Source: Burkholderiaceae bacterium
GTDB lineage: Bacteria; Pseudomonadota; Gammaproteobacteria; Burkholderiales; Burkholderiaceae
Assembly (NCBI GenBank): GCA_947448415.1
Contig: CANFMT010000011.1
Span: 18,926-82,925, forward strand
DNA length: 64,000 bases
Reading direction: 5' to 3'
A model generated the notes under the pieces. The model worked only from the letters and a program-made list of their open reading frames with translations. It ran no database searches and was not told the origin of the DNA. The position numbers and the translations under genes are program-made. Of the stretch, positions 35,511 through 43,822 are shown in pieces; position 1 is the stretch's first letter, and each line of letters begins with the position of its first letter.

Positions 35511-36743
35511 TTAAGCGACTACTTTTTTATTCTTGAGTACTTTTAATTCGTCTGAATTTAAACCAAGGTATTCCGTAAGAATTTGATCGGTATGCTCACC
35601 CAGTAGGGGTGGTGCATATCTCATAGAACTTGGCGTACCGTGCATCTTGAGGGGCGTGCCCAATGTTTTAAAACTACCTATTTTCTGATGGTCAATATCA
35701 ATCACCATTTTTTTTGCATGAATCTGCTCAGAGCTAAGAGCTTGCTTTACTGTATTCACATTACCAATCGGAATACCTAATTTTCTTAATGCGCTAATTA
35801 ACTCTTCGCTTGAGTATTGAGTAATTCTGTTGCTGATGAGTTCGTCAATGGCAGCGCGATTATTAACCCTTGCGGCATTTGTTTTAAAGCGCTCGTCATT
35901 TGCCCATTCTGGGTTACCCAAGAATTCTGCAAGTTTTACAAACTGACCATCATTACCAACCGCTAAGGCAATCATGCCATCAGAGCAGCGATAAGTAGTG
36001 TAGGGAACAATAGTTGGGTGCCCATTACCGTAGCGCCCTGAGTCTTTGCTTGTTGCTAAGTGGCTATTACCCACGTTAGCCAATAAGGCTGCAGCAGTAT
36101 CAAATAATGAAACCTCTACCGCTTGACCTTTACCAGTGCGATAGCGGGCTAGTAGTGCTGCTTGAATTGCATTGGCTGCCATCATGCCGGTTGCTAGATC
36201 CACGATGGCTACACCATATTTAGATGGCTCACCATTTGTTGGCCCTGAAATACTCATCAATCCAGATTCTGCTTGCAAGATGAAATCGTAGCCAGGTAAG
36301 CCTGCTTGAGGGCCTTCACTTCCGTAGCCGGTAATAGAGCAGCGAACTACTTGTGGCGCATGATCTTCAAACCATTGGGCATCAAATCCCCATTTTTCTA
36401 GAGTTCCACTTTTGAAGTTCTCAAGAAGTACATCAAACTTAGGAATTAGCTGTGCCAATAAAGATTTTCCTTCGGCACTGGAAAAATCAATCGTGATTCC
36501 GCGCTTATTGCGATTGCATCCCAAGAAATAAGCAGATTCACCCTCCAAGAATGGAGGGCCCCAAGCGCGCGTGTCATCACCACCAGACACGGATTCAACT
36601 TTGACAACCTCTGCACCCAGGTCCCCTAGTAGCTGGCCGCACCAAGGGCCAGCTAAGACGCGACTGAGGTCTAATATTTTCAGCCCAGCTAAAGCGCCGC
36701 TATTACTGGGCGCTTTAGCTGTCTGATTTTTTGCTTCACTCAT
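35511..36743 (-). CDS. CaiB/BaiF family III CoA-transferase
   Basis: 410 residues. The N-terminal LKILDLSRVLAGPWCGQLLGDLGAEVVKVE is the family hallmark, with the catalytic Asp153 in GYDFILQAESGLMS, which forms the aspartyl-CoA anhydride, and the segment RYGNGHPTIVPYTTY. It moves CoA between carboxylic acids, for example from succinyl-CoA to an uptake product. With the upstream crotonase and downstream tctC it forms an activation and ring- or chain-cleavage route. The exact acid is unknown. Confidence 0.9.
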   Translation of the reverse strand: MSEAKNQTAKAPSNSGALAGLKILDLSRVLAGPWCGQLLGDLGAEVVKVESVSGGDDTRAWGPPFLEGESAYFLGCNRNKRGITIDFSSAEGKSLLAQLIPKFDVLLENFKSGTLEKWGFDAQWFEDHAPQVVRCSITGYGSEGPQAGLPGYDFILQAESGLMSISGPTNGEPSKYGVAIVDLATGMMAANAIQAALLARYRTGKGQAVEVSLFDTAAALLANVGNSHLATSKDSGRYGNGHPTIVPYTTYRCSDGMIALAVGNDGQFVKLAEFLGNPEWANDERFKTNAARVNNRAAIDELISNRITQYSSEELISALRKLGIPIGNVNTVKQALSSEQIHAKKMVIDIDHQKIGSFKTLGTPLKMHGTPSSMRYAPPLLGEHTDQILTEYLGLNSDELKVLKNKKVVA

Positions 36744-36752
36744 TTGTTTTAC

Positions 36753-37631
36753 TTAGTCGCGCATATCAGGCGGAGCATTGAGATTCTTATGGAAACCATC
36801 CAAGTAATCCTCAAGAGCCGCCTTATTTTTCATGCGGAATTTTTGGAAGTCAGGTTTGCGTCCTTCTAAGAATGCATTCATACCCTCAAGACTCTCTTCA
36901 GAACCCCAAACGTAGGCCAACAATTCCATACCATGTTGCCAAGAAGCATAGAGTTGATCGGATTCAAAATTCAAACTCTTCTTAGTCATGCGAATAGTTT
37001 GTGCACTATTGCTCTTAATAGTTTCACACCATGCTAATGTTTCAGGCAGAAGATCTTTCTCTGCAACGCACTTATTGATTAAGCCAATTCTCTCAGCTTC
37101 TTTAGCTTCAAAGCGCTTTGCTAAGAAGATCATTTCGCGTGCGATGCGCTCTCCCACGATGCGTGGTAAGTATTGAGTTGCGCCAACAGTAGGGCAGGCA
37201 CCAACCTTTGCACCCGTTTGACCAAACACTGATTTTTCAGAGCCAATCACAAGGTCACACCATAGCGCTAACTCATGACCGCCGCCAACGCACCAACCAT
37301 TGACCATGGCAATAACCGGAATAGGGATGCCACGAATAGCCATAGCTAATCCAAGCATACGGTCATTCCACATTGAGCCATTAGTGAACGTGAGTCGTTT
37401 CATGGCATAGAAGTCACCACCTGCAGAAAACGCTTTATCACCAGCGCCTGTGAAAACAATACAAGCGATCGAAGGGTCTTCTCGGGTCAGCTTTACAGCG
37501 TCGATCATTTCATCAAGGGTCTGCTCTCTAAATGCATTAAGCACTCTTGGGCGATTGATAGTGATCCAGGCCACTTGGTCTTTAACTTCGAAAAGGATGT
37601 CTTTATAGGGTTTTTCTGGCTTAATGCTCAT
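36753..37631 (-). CDS. Crotonase-fold enzyme, BadI/MenB-like
   Basis: 292 residues from the ATG at 37631, which has GGAGA four bases upstream; an ATG 15 bases earlier has none. Crotonase marks are VAWITINRPRVLNAFREQT, FTGAGDKAFSAGGDFYAM for the CoA-binding oxyanion hole, and NGWCVGGGHELALWCD. The DKAFSAGGD and GQTGAKVGACPTVGAT stretches resemble 2-ketocyclohexanecarboxyl-CoA hydrolase (BadI) and naphthoyl synthase more than ordinary enoyl-CoA hydratase. It may open a ring or hydrate an enoyl-CoA made by the adjacent CoA-transferase. Closest role unproven. Confidence 0.82.
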   Translation of the reverse strand: MSIKPEKPYKDILFEVKDQVAWITINRPRVLNAFREQTLDEMIDAVKLTREDPSIACIVFTGAGDKAFSAGGDFYAMKRLTFTNGSMWNDRMLGLAMAIRGIPIPVIAMVNGWCVGGGHELALWCDLVIGSEKSVFGQTGAKVGACPTVGATQYLPRIVGERIAREMIFLAKRFEAKEAERIGLINKCVAEKDLLPETLAWCETIKSNSAQTIRMTKKSLNFESDQLYASWQHGMELLAYVWGSEESLEGMNAFLEGRKPDFQKFRMKNKAALEDYLDGFHKNLNAPPDMRD

Positions 37632-37661
37632 CTTGTCTCCATTCACAATTGCTTATCAAAT

Positions 37662-37755
37662 TATCCGAATAAAGTTTTTAAACTTGTATTCACTTAAAAT
37701 ATAATACACTTAAACATAGAAATACAAGCTATTAAACATTTCAAATATACGGATA
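37662..37755. promoter_or_regulatory. Paired TATCCGWATA-like motifs in a divergent promoter region
   Basis: TATCCGAATA at 37662-37671 and its near inverse TATACGGATA at 37746-37755 flank the gap between the crotonase and thioesterase genes. Nine of ten bases agree after inversion. They could be operators for one regulator acting on both genes. Confidence 0.3.
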
Positions 37756-37764
37756 TTTATCGAT

Positions 37765-38169
37765 ATGAGTACAAATTCACAGCCTACTGATTACTTTGGC
37801 CTCAACATCCCCTTTTTGGATCATCTCAGCGTAGTGCCTGAGTATTCTGAAGGTGGCAAAGCAAGAATTAGTTATGTCGTTAAGCCCGAACATACCAATA
37901 GCTTTCATGTCGCTCATGGGGGTTTAATCATGACTTTGCTTGATTTTGCTATGGGAGCGGCTGCACGTAGTGCGTTTAATCACCCCTTGGGCGCTGTAAC
38001 CATTGATATGACTGCTAGTTTTCTGCGGCCAAGTTTGGGAAAAATTGTGGTCGAGGGAACGGTGCTGAAAGCTGGCAAGTCTATTAACTACTGTGAGGCC
38101 GTAGCTATCAATGAAGCGGGCGAAATAACAGCAAAGGCTAGTGGCACATTTGTCCTGAGAAGGGCTTAA
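37765..38169 (+). CDS. PaaI-type hotdog-fold thioesterase
   Basis: 134 residues. The hotdog motif FHVAHGGLIMTLLDFAMGAAAR (about residues 48-69) holds the HGG and the catalytic Asp, and the beta-strands AVTIDMTASFLRPSLGK and ITAKASGTFVLRR complete the fold. It hydrolyses acyl- or aryl-CoA and may clear dead-end CoA esters made by the divergent CoA-transferase and crotonase genes, whose promoter region it shares. Confidence 0.87.
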   Translation: MSTNSQPTDYFGLNIPFLDHLSVVPEYSEGGKARISYVVKPEHTNSFHVAHGGLIMTLLDFAMGAAARSAFNHPLGAVTIDMTASFLRPSLGKIVVEGTVLKAGKSINYCEAVAINEAGEITAKASGTFVLRRA

Positions 38170-38355
38170 ATACATTATTAATAATAATATTTATAATGAT
38201 TATATATAACTAAGGTATTCTAAATAATTCCTTAGTAAATAAAGGCCATTACTTCTATTAATTAATATTGTTTAATATTTTGATTTATATATAATGAGTC
38301 CTAATAGGCAAAATTAGACTATTTCATATAAACCATTATCCGGAGAAAAAAATAC
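38170..38355. other. Very AT-rich gap upstream of the H-NS-family gene
   Basis: Nearly all A and T for 150 bases, with tracts such as TTAATAATAATATTTATAAT. It contains an inverted repeat ACTAAGG (38209-38215) and CCTTAGT (38230-38236). Such curved DNA is a preferred H-NS target, so autoregulation of the next gene is plausible. GGAGA lies just before the next ATG. Confidence 0.5.
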
Positions 38356-38640
38356 ATGTCTTCTTATAAAGAGCTATTGGCCCAACGCGAACAGTTGGAT
38401 AAGCAGATCAAAGAAGCGATTGCCCGCGAAAAGGCTGACGGTATTGCTAAGGCAAAGTTAATTATTGAGCAGTATGGTTTGTCCGCTTCAGACTTATTTA
38501 GTCGTAAAGCAGGCGTTAAGAGTGCTGGCGGTAAGGTGGCTCCAAAGTATCGCAACCCATCAACAGGTGAAACCTGGACTGGGCGTGGTAAGGCTCCTAA
38601 GTGGATTGACGGCAGGGATCGTAGCTCTTATTTGATCTAA
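38356..38640 (+). CDS. H-NS family nucleoid-associated protein
   Basis: 94 residues. The N-terminal half (about 1-50) is a coiled-coil oligomerisation helix (YKELLAQREQLDKQIKEAI), and the C-terminal DNA-binding core is TGETWTGRGKAPKWID near residues 72-87, with the RGKAP AT-hook-like loop. Members silence AT-rich, often foreign, DNA. It sits next to the accessory block at 30198-38169, and a terminator follows it. Confidence 0.92.
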   Translation: MSSYKELLAQREQLDKQIKEAIAREKADGIAKAKLIIEQYGLSASDLFSRKAGVKSAGGKVAPKYRNPSTGETWTGRGKAPKWIDGRDRSSYLI

Positions 38641-38660
38641 GTATTTGAGTTAGAGCATAT

Positions 38661-38690
38661 AAAAAGGCCGCATACAGCGGCCTTTTCTTT
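38661..38690. terminator. Bidirectional terminator between H-NS and HTH genes
   Basis: AAGGCCGC (38664-38671) pairs perfectly with GCGGCCTT (38677-38684) around the loop ATACA, with A residues before and T residues after. It can end both convergent genes. Confidence 0.88.
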
Positions 38691-38716
38691 AGTGCTTATG
38701 GTGCATTGAGATCAAT

Positions 38717-39412
38717 CTAGATACATTTTCTAGCTAGCGCCTCTAAAAATAGTGGTTCAAGTAGTTCATGCCTATTGCTGGCCCAGCCATCACTTAATTC
38801 AGAGGTGGTTGCTGGGTAGCCAATAATTAATGGGTTTTGCTCAATCAAGCCATTTTCAAGCTCTTCTTTAATGCTGTCGCTCAAGCTTGTGCGACCTCCG
38901 TTGTTCTCATCTGCCAGCGCAACCACACCAGGGTGTAGTTTGATAAATCCTTCATCTACTAGGATGGGTATCCTCTGTGTGTCCTTGTTTTTACTCAAAT
39001 AATGTATTAGATGTACTTGCTCTACAGGGGGTATTAAAGCATCTAAAAAGATCAAGTCTGGAGCGAGTGATACAGCCTTCATCAAGCCCTCGAGGGTATC
39101 CACGGAAACCTCCATATCTACTTTTAATTGCCAATCTTGAATTGAATCTAGCAATTCCTGACCATTTTCAGTTCTTCTAAATATCCCCACGGCAATGCAA
39201 TTTTGGGTGGTTTTTTGACGCATTGCCCGTTTTCTTCTTTGCAGTTGTTGGTCAAGTGAGCTTGCTAATATGCGTCGATGACCGCCGCGAGTCTTCCAGG
39301 CAATTAATTCACCTAATTCCACCATTTTCTGAACGGTGCCTAGAGAAACTTGTAAAACCTTCGCACTTTGCCTGGTGCTCAGATATTCCATTTCTGGGGT
39401 AATTGATTTCAT
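38717..39412 (-). CDS. Excisionase-type HTH protein with degenerate receiver domain
   Basis: 231 residues. Residues 8-58 are a winged HTH of the excisionase/MerR-like family (LSTRQSAKVLQVSLGTVQKM, ELIAWKTRGGHRRI). Residues 70-190 resemble a response-regulator receiver: the strand PDLIFLDALIPP has an acceptor-like Asp124, but the acidic pair normally at the first strand is missing (CIAVGIFRRTENG). It is probably a DNA-binding protein with a non-phosphorylated or ligand-binding pseudo-receiver. It diverges from sucA, so it may regulate the 2-oxoglutarate dehydrogenase operon, which is inference. Confidence 0.7.
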   Translation of the reverse strand: MKSITPEMEYLSTRQSAKVLQVSLGTVQKMVELGELIAWKTRGGHRRILASSLDQQLQRRKRAMRQKTTQNCIAVGIFRRTENGQELLDSIQDWQLKVDMEVSVDTLEGLMKAVSLAPDLIFLDALIPPVEQVHLIHYLSKNKDTQRIPILVDEGFIKLHPGVVALADENNGGRTSLSDSIKEELENGLIEQNPLIIGYPATTSELSDGWASNRHELLEPLFLEALARKCI

Positions 39413-39712
39413 ATTTCCCTTAATTTCATTAATTCAATTGAAGATTTAGAGAATAAAAATCAAATCATGGCAAATCTGTCGGTATTTATTGAAACAGGGG
39501 TAGGAAAATTCTTATTCAATATCGGTTTCTAGGGAAATACCCCCAAACCCCAATAAATCAGGGAAAGCCCTTTATGAATCAATGGTTAATCGTGTAAAAT
39601 AATTGTTGTTGTAAAAGTATTTGCATAGATCAATTCGACAGACGGTACAGCCGTTAAGCGGATGGTTATAACCACAGTTTTTATTCGGGAAACCCGATGA
39701 AAGGTGAGCATC
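39413..39712. other. Intergenic region upstream of sucA
   Basis: This 300-base gap must hold the divergent promoters of the HTH gene and sucA. A weak pair TTGTTG/TAGATC with 17-base spacing lies near 39604-39632. The palindrome GGTTATAACC is at 39664-39673, and a small hairpin TCGGG-AAA-CCCGA lies just before the ribosome site. No tRNA or small coding frame with a ribosome site was seen. Confidence 0.4.
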
Positions 39713-42568
39713 ATGATGCAGGACCAAAGAGATAACTCGTATCTCTTCGGCGGAAACGCCCCTTATGTAGAGGAACTCTACGAATCTTACTTGCACGATC
39801 CAGCTTCGGTAGCTGATCATTGGCGAGATTATTTTGATAACGTGAAACAAGTCCCAGCTGCAGATGGTTCATCTCGAACTGATATTGCGCACGGACCAAT
39901 TGTTGCTTCATTTGCTGAGCGCGCTAAGCAAGGTCCAATCAGAACAATTTCTGATTCGGCTGACTCAGAGATGGGGCGCAAACGCGTTGCTGTTCAGCAG
40001 TTAATTGCGGCGTATCGTAACGTCGGCAATCGCTGGGCAAATTTAGATCCTTTGAAGCGGACAGAGCGCCAGGATATTCCTGAGTTAGATCCAGCCTTCT
40101 ATGGTTTTACAGATGGCGATATGGATATCGTCTTCAACACAAGCAATACATTCTTCGGCAAAAACGAAATGACCTTGCGCGATTTGCTGCAGGCATTGCG
40201 CGAGACATACTGCGGCACGATCGGTGTTGAGTTCATGTTTATTGCCGATCAAAAGATTAAGAAGTGGTGGCAGGAAAAACTGGAGTCTATTCGCTCAACA
40301 CCAAGCTTTAATGTGGAAGAAAAGCGTCACATCTTGGATCGTGTTACTGCTGCCGAGGGCTTGGAGCGTTATCTTCAGGCTAAGTATGTTGGCCAAAAGC
40401 GCTTCTCGCTTGAGGGTGGCGAAAGTTTCATCGCCTGTATGGATGAGTTAATTCGTGATGCTGGCAACAAAGGCGTGCAAGAGATTGTGATTGGTATGGC
40501 CCACCGTGGTCGTCTCAATGTATTGGTAAATACTTTGGGCAAAATGCCTAAAGACTTATTTGCCGAGTTTGAACATAAGGGTCCAGAAACATTGCCTGCG
40601 GGTGACGTGAAATATCACCAAGGTTTTTCAAGTGATATCTCCACTCCCGGCGGCCCAGTTCACTTGTCTTTAGCATTTAACCCATCTCATCTAGAAATCG
40701 TTAATCCAGTAGTTGAGGGTTCTGCACGTGCTCGTATGGAGCGCCGCGGCGATATGTTGGGAGAGCAAGTGATGCCGGTATTGGTTCACGGTGATGCTGC
40801 CGTTGCAGGTCAGGGTGTAATGCAAGAAACATTGGCACTGTCCGAGGTTCGCGGTTACTCCACAGGCGGAACAGTTCATATCGTTATCAATAACCAAATT
40901 GGTTTCACAACATCTGATCCACGCGACTTGCGTTCAAGCTTGTATTGCACGGACATCATGAAGATTATTGATGCGCCGGTATTGCATGTGAACGGTGATG
41001 ATCCTGAAGCAGTAGTCTTGGCAACCAAGTTGGCTGTCGAGTTCCGCATGAAGTTCCACAAAGATGTAGCGGTTGACATTATTTGCTTCCGCAAATTAGG
41101 TCATAACGAGCAAGACACACCTGCAATGACGCAACCTTTGATGTACAAAATCATTGCTGCGCATCCAGGTACTCGCAAGGTCTACGCAGATAAATTAGAG
41201 ACTCAAGGTGTATTGCCGGCTGGTACTGGCGATCTCATGGTTAAAGAGTACCGCGCTGCAATGGACGAAGGTAGACAGACTTCCGATCCAGTTTTGAGCA
41301 ACTTTAAGGGCAAGTTTGCTGTCGATTGGTCACCTTTCTTAAATAAGAAGTGGACTGACGAGTCTGATACTGCTATTCCATTGACAGAGTGGAAGCGTTT
41401 AGCTGAAAAGATCTCTACTATTCCCGAAGGCTTCAATGCACATCCATTGGTGGCTAAGGTTTATAACGATCGTGCAGCAATGGGTCGTGGCGAAGTCAAT
41501 ATTGACTGGGGTATGGGCGAGCACATGGCTTTCGCTTCTTTAGTTGCAAGTGGCTACCCAGTACGTTTGTCTGGCGAGGATAGCGGACGCGGGACCTTTA
41601 CTCACCGTCATGCTGTGTTGCATGAGCAAAATCGTGAGAAGTGGGACACCGGTACTTACATCGCGCTCCAGCACGTCACTAAAGATCAAGCGCCATTTGT
41701 GGTGATTGACTCCATTCTTTCCGAAGAAGCTGTACTTGGATTTGAATATGGCTATGCTGCTGCTGAGCCAAATACCCTGACTATCTGGGAAGCTCAGTTC
41801 GGCGACTTTGCAAACGGCGCACAAGTTGTGATTGACCAGTTCATTGCTTCGGGCGAAGTAAAGTGGGGCCGTGCTAATGGTTTAGTCATGATGTTGCCAC
41901 ACGGTTATGAAGGTCAAGGCCCCGAGCATTCATCTGCACGTTTAGAGCGCTACATGCAGTTGTGCGCTGATACTAATATGCAAGTAATTCAGCCTACAAC
42001 CGCATCACAAATCTTCCATGTGTTGCGTCGCCAAATGATTCGTCAGTTCCGCAAACCGCTGATCTTGATGACTCCAAAATCATTACTGCGTAACAAAGAA
42101 GCGGCATCACCTTTATCTGAATTTACTAAAGGCGGCTTCCAGACAGTATTGGGCGAGCGCGATAACACAATTGATGCTAAACAGGTCACTCGTTTAGTCA
42201 TGTGTTCTGGTAAGGTCTATTACGACTTGGTGAAACAGCGTACCGAGAAGAAAATTGGTGATGTAGCCATTATTCGCTTGGAGCAGATGTATCCATTCCC
42301 GCATAAAGCATTGACTGCTGAATTGAAGAAGTATCCAAAGCTAGAAGAGGTTGTATGGTGTCAAGATGAGCCACAAAACCAAGGCGCTTGGTTCTTTGTA
42401 CAACACAACATTTTGGAAAACATGTCTGATGGTATGAAGTTGGCCTATGCAGGGCGTCCAGCATCAGCATCGCCAGCTTGTGGCTATGCTCATCTCCACC
42501 AAGAACAACTAAAGTCATTACTCAATGCGGCATTTGCCAAATTAAAAGGTTACGTGATCACGAAATAA
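39713..42568 (+). CDS. sucA: 2-Oxoglutarate dehydrogenase E1 component
   Basis: 951 residues from ATG 39713; a GTG nine bases upstream is less likely because AGGTG at 39702-39706 spaces correctly to this ATG. Features are the N-terminal NSYLFGGNAPYVEELYESYL region, IGMAHRGRLNVLVNTLGK, the thiamine diphosphate loop GDDPEAVV and ICFRKLGHNEQD, and the transketolase-like half with PHGYEGQGPEHSSAR. It decarboxylates 2-oxoglutarate and passes the succinyl group to SucB. First gene of sucA-sucB-lpd. Confidence 0.97.
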   Translation: MMQDQRDNSYLFGGNAPYVEELYESYLHDPASVADHWRDYFDNVKQVPAADGSSRTDIAHGPIVASFAERAKQGPIRTISDSADSEMGRKRVAVQQLIAAYRNVGNRWANLDPLKRTERQDIPELDPAFYGFTDGDMDIVFNTSNTFFGKNEMTLRDLLQALRETYCGTIGVEFMFIADQKIKKWWQEKLESIRSTPSFNVEEKRHILDRVTAAEGLERYLQAKYVGQKRFSLEGGESFIACMDELIRDAGNKGVQEIVIGMAHRGRLNVLVNTLGKMPKDLFAEFEHKGPETLPAGDVKYHQGFSSDISTPGGPVHLSLAFNPSHLEIVNPVVEGSARARMERRGDMLGEQVMPVLVHGDAAVAGQGVMQETLALSEVRGYSTGGTVHIVINNQIGFTTSDPRDLRSSLYCTDIMKIIDAPVLHVNGDDPEAVVLATKLAVEFRMKFHKDVAVDIICFRKLGHNEQDTPAMTQPLMYKIIAAHPGTRKVYADKLETQGVLPAGTGDLMVKEYRAAMDEGRQTSDPVLSNFKGKFAVDWSPFLNKKWTDESDTAIPLTEWKRLAEKISTIPEGFNAHPLVAKVYNDRAAMGRGEVNIDWGMGEHMAFASLVASGYPVRLSGEDSGRGTFTHRHAVLHEQNREKWDTGTYIALQHVTKDQAPFVVIDSILSEEAVLGFEYGYAAAEPNTLTIWEAQFGDFANGAQVVIDQFIASGEVKWGRANGLVMMLPHGYEGQGPEHSSARLERYMQLCADTNMQVIQPTTASQIFHVLRRQMIRQFRKPLILMTPKSLLRNKEAASPLSEFTKGGFQTVLGERDNTIDAKQVTRLVMCSGKVYYDLVKQRTEKKIGDVAIIRLEQMYPFPHKALTAELKKYPKLEEVVWCQDEPQNQGAWFFVQHNILENMSDGMKLAYAGRPASASPACGYAHLHQEQLKSLLNAAFAKLKGYVITK

Positions 42569-42610
42569 TCGTCCTCATAACCAAACAACATACATAAAAC
42601 AGGATTAATC

Positions 42611-43810
42611 ATGGCTATATTCGAAGTTAAAGTTCCACAACTCTCTGAGTCAGTTGCTGAAGCAACTTTGTTGCAATGGAAAAAGAAAGTTGGCGATGCT
42701 GTAGGTCAAGACGAGATCTTGATTGAAATTGAAACAGATAAAGTGGTTCTCGAAGTACCAGCACCATCTGCCGGAGTTTTAACTGAAATCGTTGTTGCCG
42801 ATGGCGGCACTGTGGTTGCCGAGCAATTGATTGCTAAGATCGATAGCTCCGCTGTTGCCGCTGCCGCTCCAGCTGCTGCACCTGCGCCAGCCGCCGCAGA
42901 ACCAGCTAAGGCTGCTGCACCTGCTGCGAAGACCTCGGGTGCTGCTGCTGCACCTTCAGCTGCAAAAATTCTTGCAGAGAAAAATATCGATGCTGGTCAA
43001 GTTGCTGGCTCTGGTCGCGATGGGCGTATCACTAAAGGTGACGCATTGAATGCTTCCGCAGGTGCCACTAAGCCTGCCGCTTTACCAAGCGCTCCAATTC
43101 CGACTGGTGATCGTCCAGAAGAGCGCGTTCCAATGAGTCGCTTGCGTGCGCGTATTGCCGAGCGTTTGCTTGAGTCCCAAGCTAACAATGCAATCTTGAC
43201 TACATTTAATGAAGTCAATATGGCTCCGGTAATTGCTTTGCGCAACAAATACAAAGATCAGTTTGAAAAAGTGCACGGCGTGAAGTTAGGTTTCATGTCC
43301 TTCTTTGTTAAAGCAGCCACACATGCTTTGAAGAAATTCCCATTACTCAATGCTTCTGTTGACGGTAATGACATCGTTTATCACGGCTATTTCGATATCG
43401 GTATTGCTGTCAGTTCACCACGCGGCTTGGTTGTGCCAATTTTGCGCGATGTTGACCAAATGAATTTGGCTGATATTGAGAAGAAGATTGCTGAGTTTGG
43501 TGCTAAAGCTCGTGAAGGTAAGTTGTCAATTGAAGAGTTGACTGGCGGCACATTCTCCATCTCTAACGGTGGCGTTTTTGGTTCTATGCTCTCCACACCA
43601 ATTATCAACCCACCACAATCCGCTATTTTGGGTATTCACGCTACTAAAGACCGCGCTGTAGTTGAAAACGGTCAAGTAGTTGTTCGCCCAATTAACTACC
43701 TTGCTTTGTCATACGATCACCGCATTATTGACGGCCGTGAGGCTGTGCTTGGTTTGGTTGCCATGAAGGATGCCTTAGAAGATCCTTCACGTCTCCTCCT
43801 TGATTTGTAA
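42611..43810 (+). CDS. sucB: Dihydrolipoyllysine-residue succinyltransferase (E2)
   Basis: 399 residues. Lipoyl domain 1-77 with the lipoylated lysine in [12 protein letters not shown] near residue 43, an Ala/Pro-rich linker at about 78-115, a peripheral subunit-binding domain ([28 protein letters not shown] split across 118-147), and a catalytic domain ending with [13 protein letters not shown]. It carries succinyl groups to CoA. The linker DNA is repetitive because of GCT/GCA alanine codons, not because of a mobile repeat. Confidence 0.97.
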   Translation: MAIFEVKVPQLSESVAEATLLQWKKKVGDAVGQDEILIEIETDKVVLEVPAPSAGVLTEIVVADGGTVVAEQLIAKIDSSAVAAAAPAAAPAPAAAEPAKAAAPAAKTSGAAAAPSAAKILAEKNIDAGQVAGSGRDGRITKGDALNASAGATKPAALPSAPIPTGDRPEERVPMSRLRARIAERLLESQANNAILTTFNEVNMAPVIALRNKYKDQFEKVHGVKLGFMSFFVKAATHALKKFPLLNASVDGNDIVYHGYFDIGIAVSSPRGLVVPILRDVDQMNLADIEKKIAEFGAKAREGKLSIEELTGGTFSISNGGVFGSMLSTPIINPPQSAILGIHATKDRAVVENGQVVVRPINYLALSYDHRIIDGREAVLGLVAMKDALEDPSRLLLDL

Positions 43811-43822
43811 GAAGGAAAGATC

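Noticed and set aside
42850..42975. Tandem repeat in sucB
   Set aside because: The pattern comes from alanine and proline codons of the interdomain linker, which is normal for E2 proteins.
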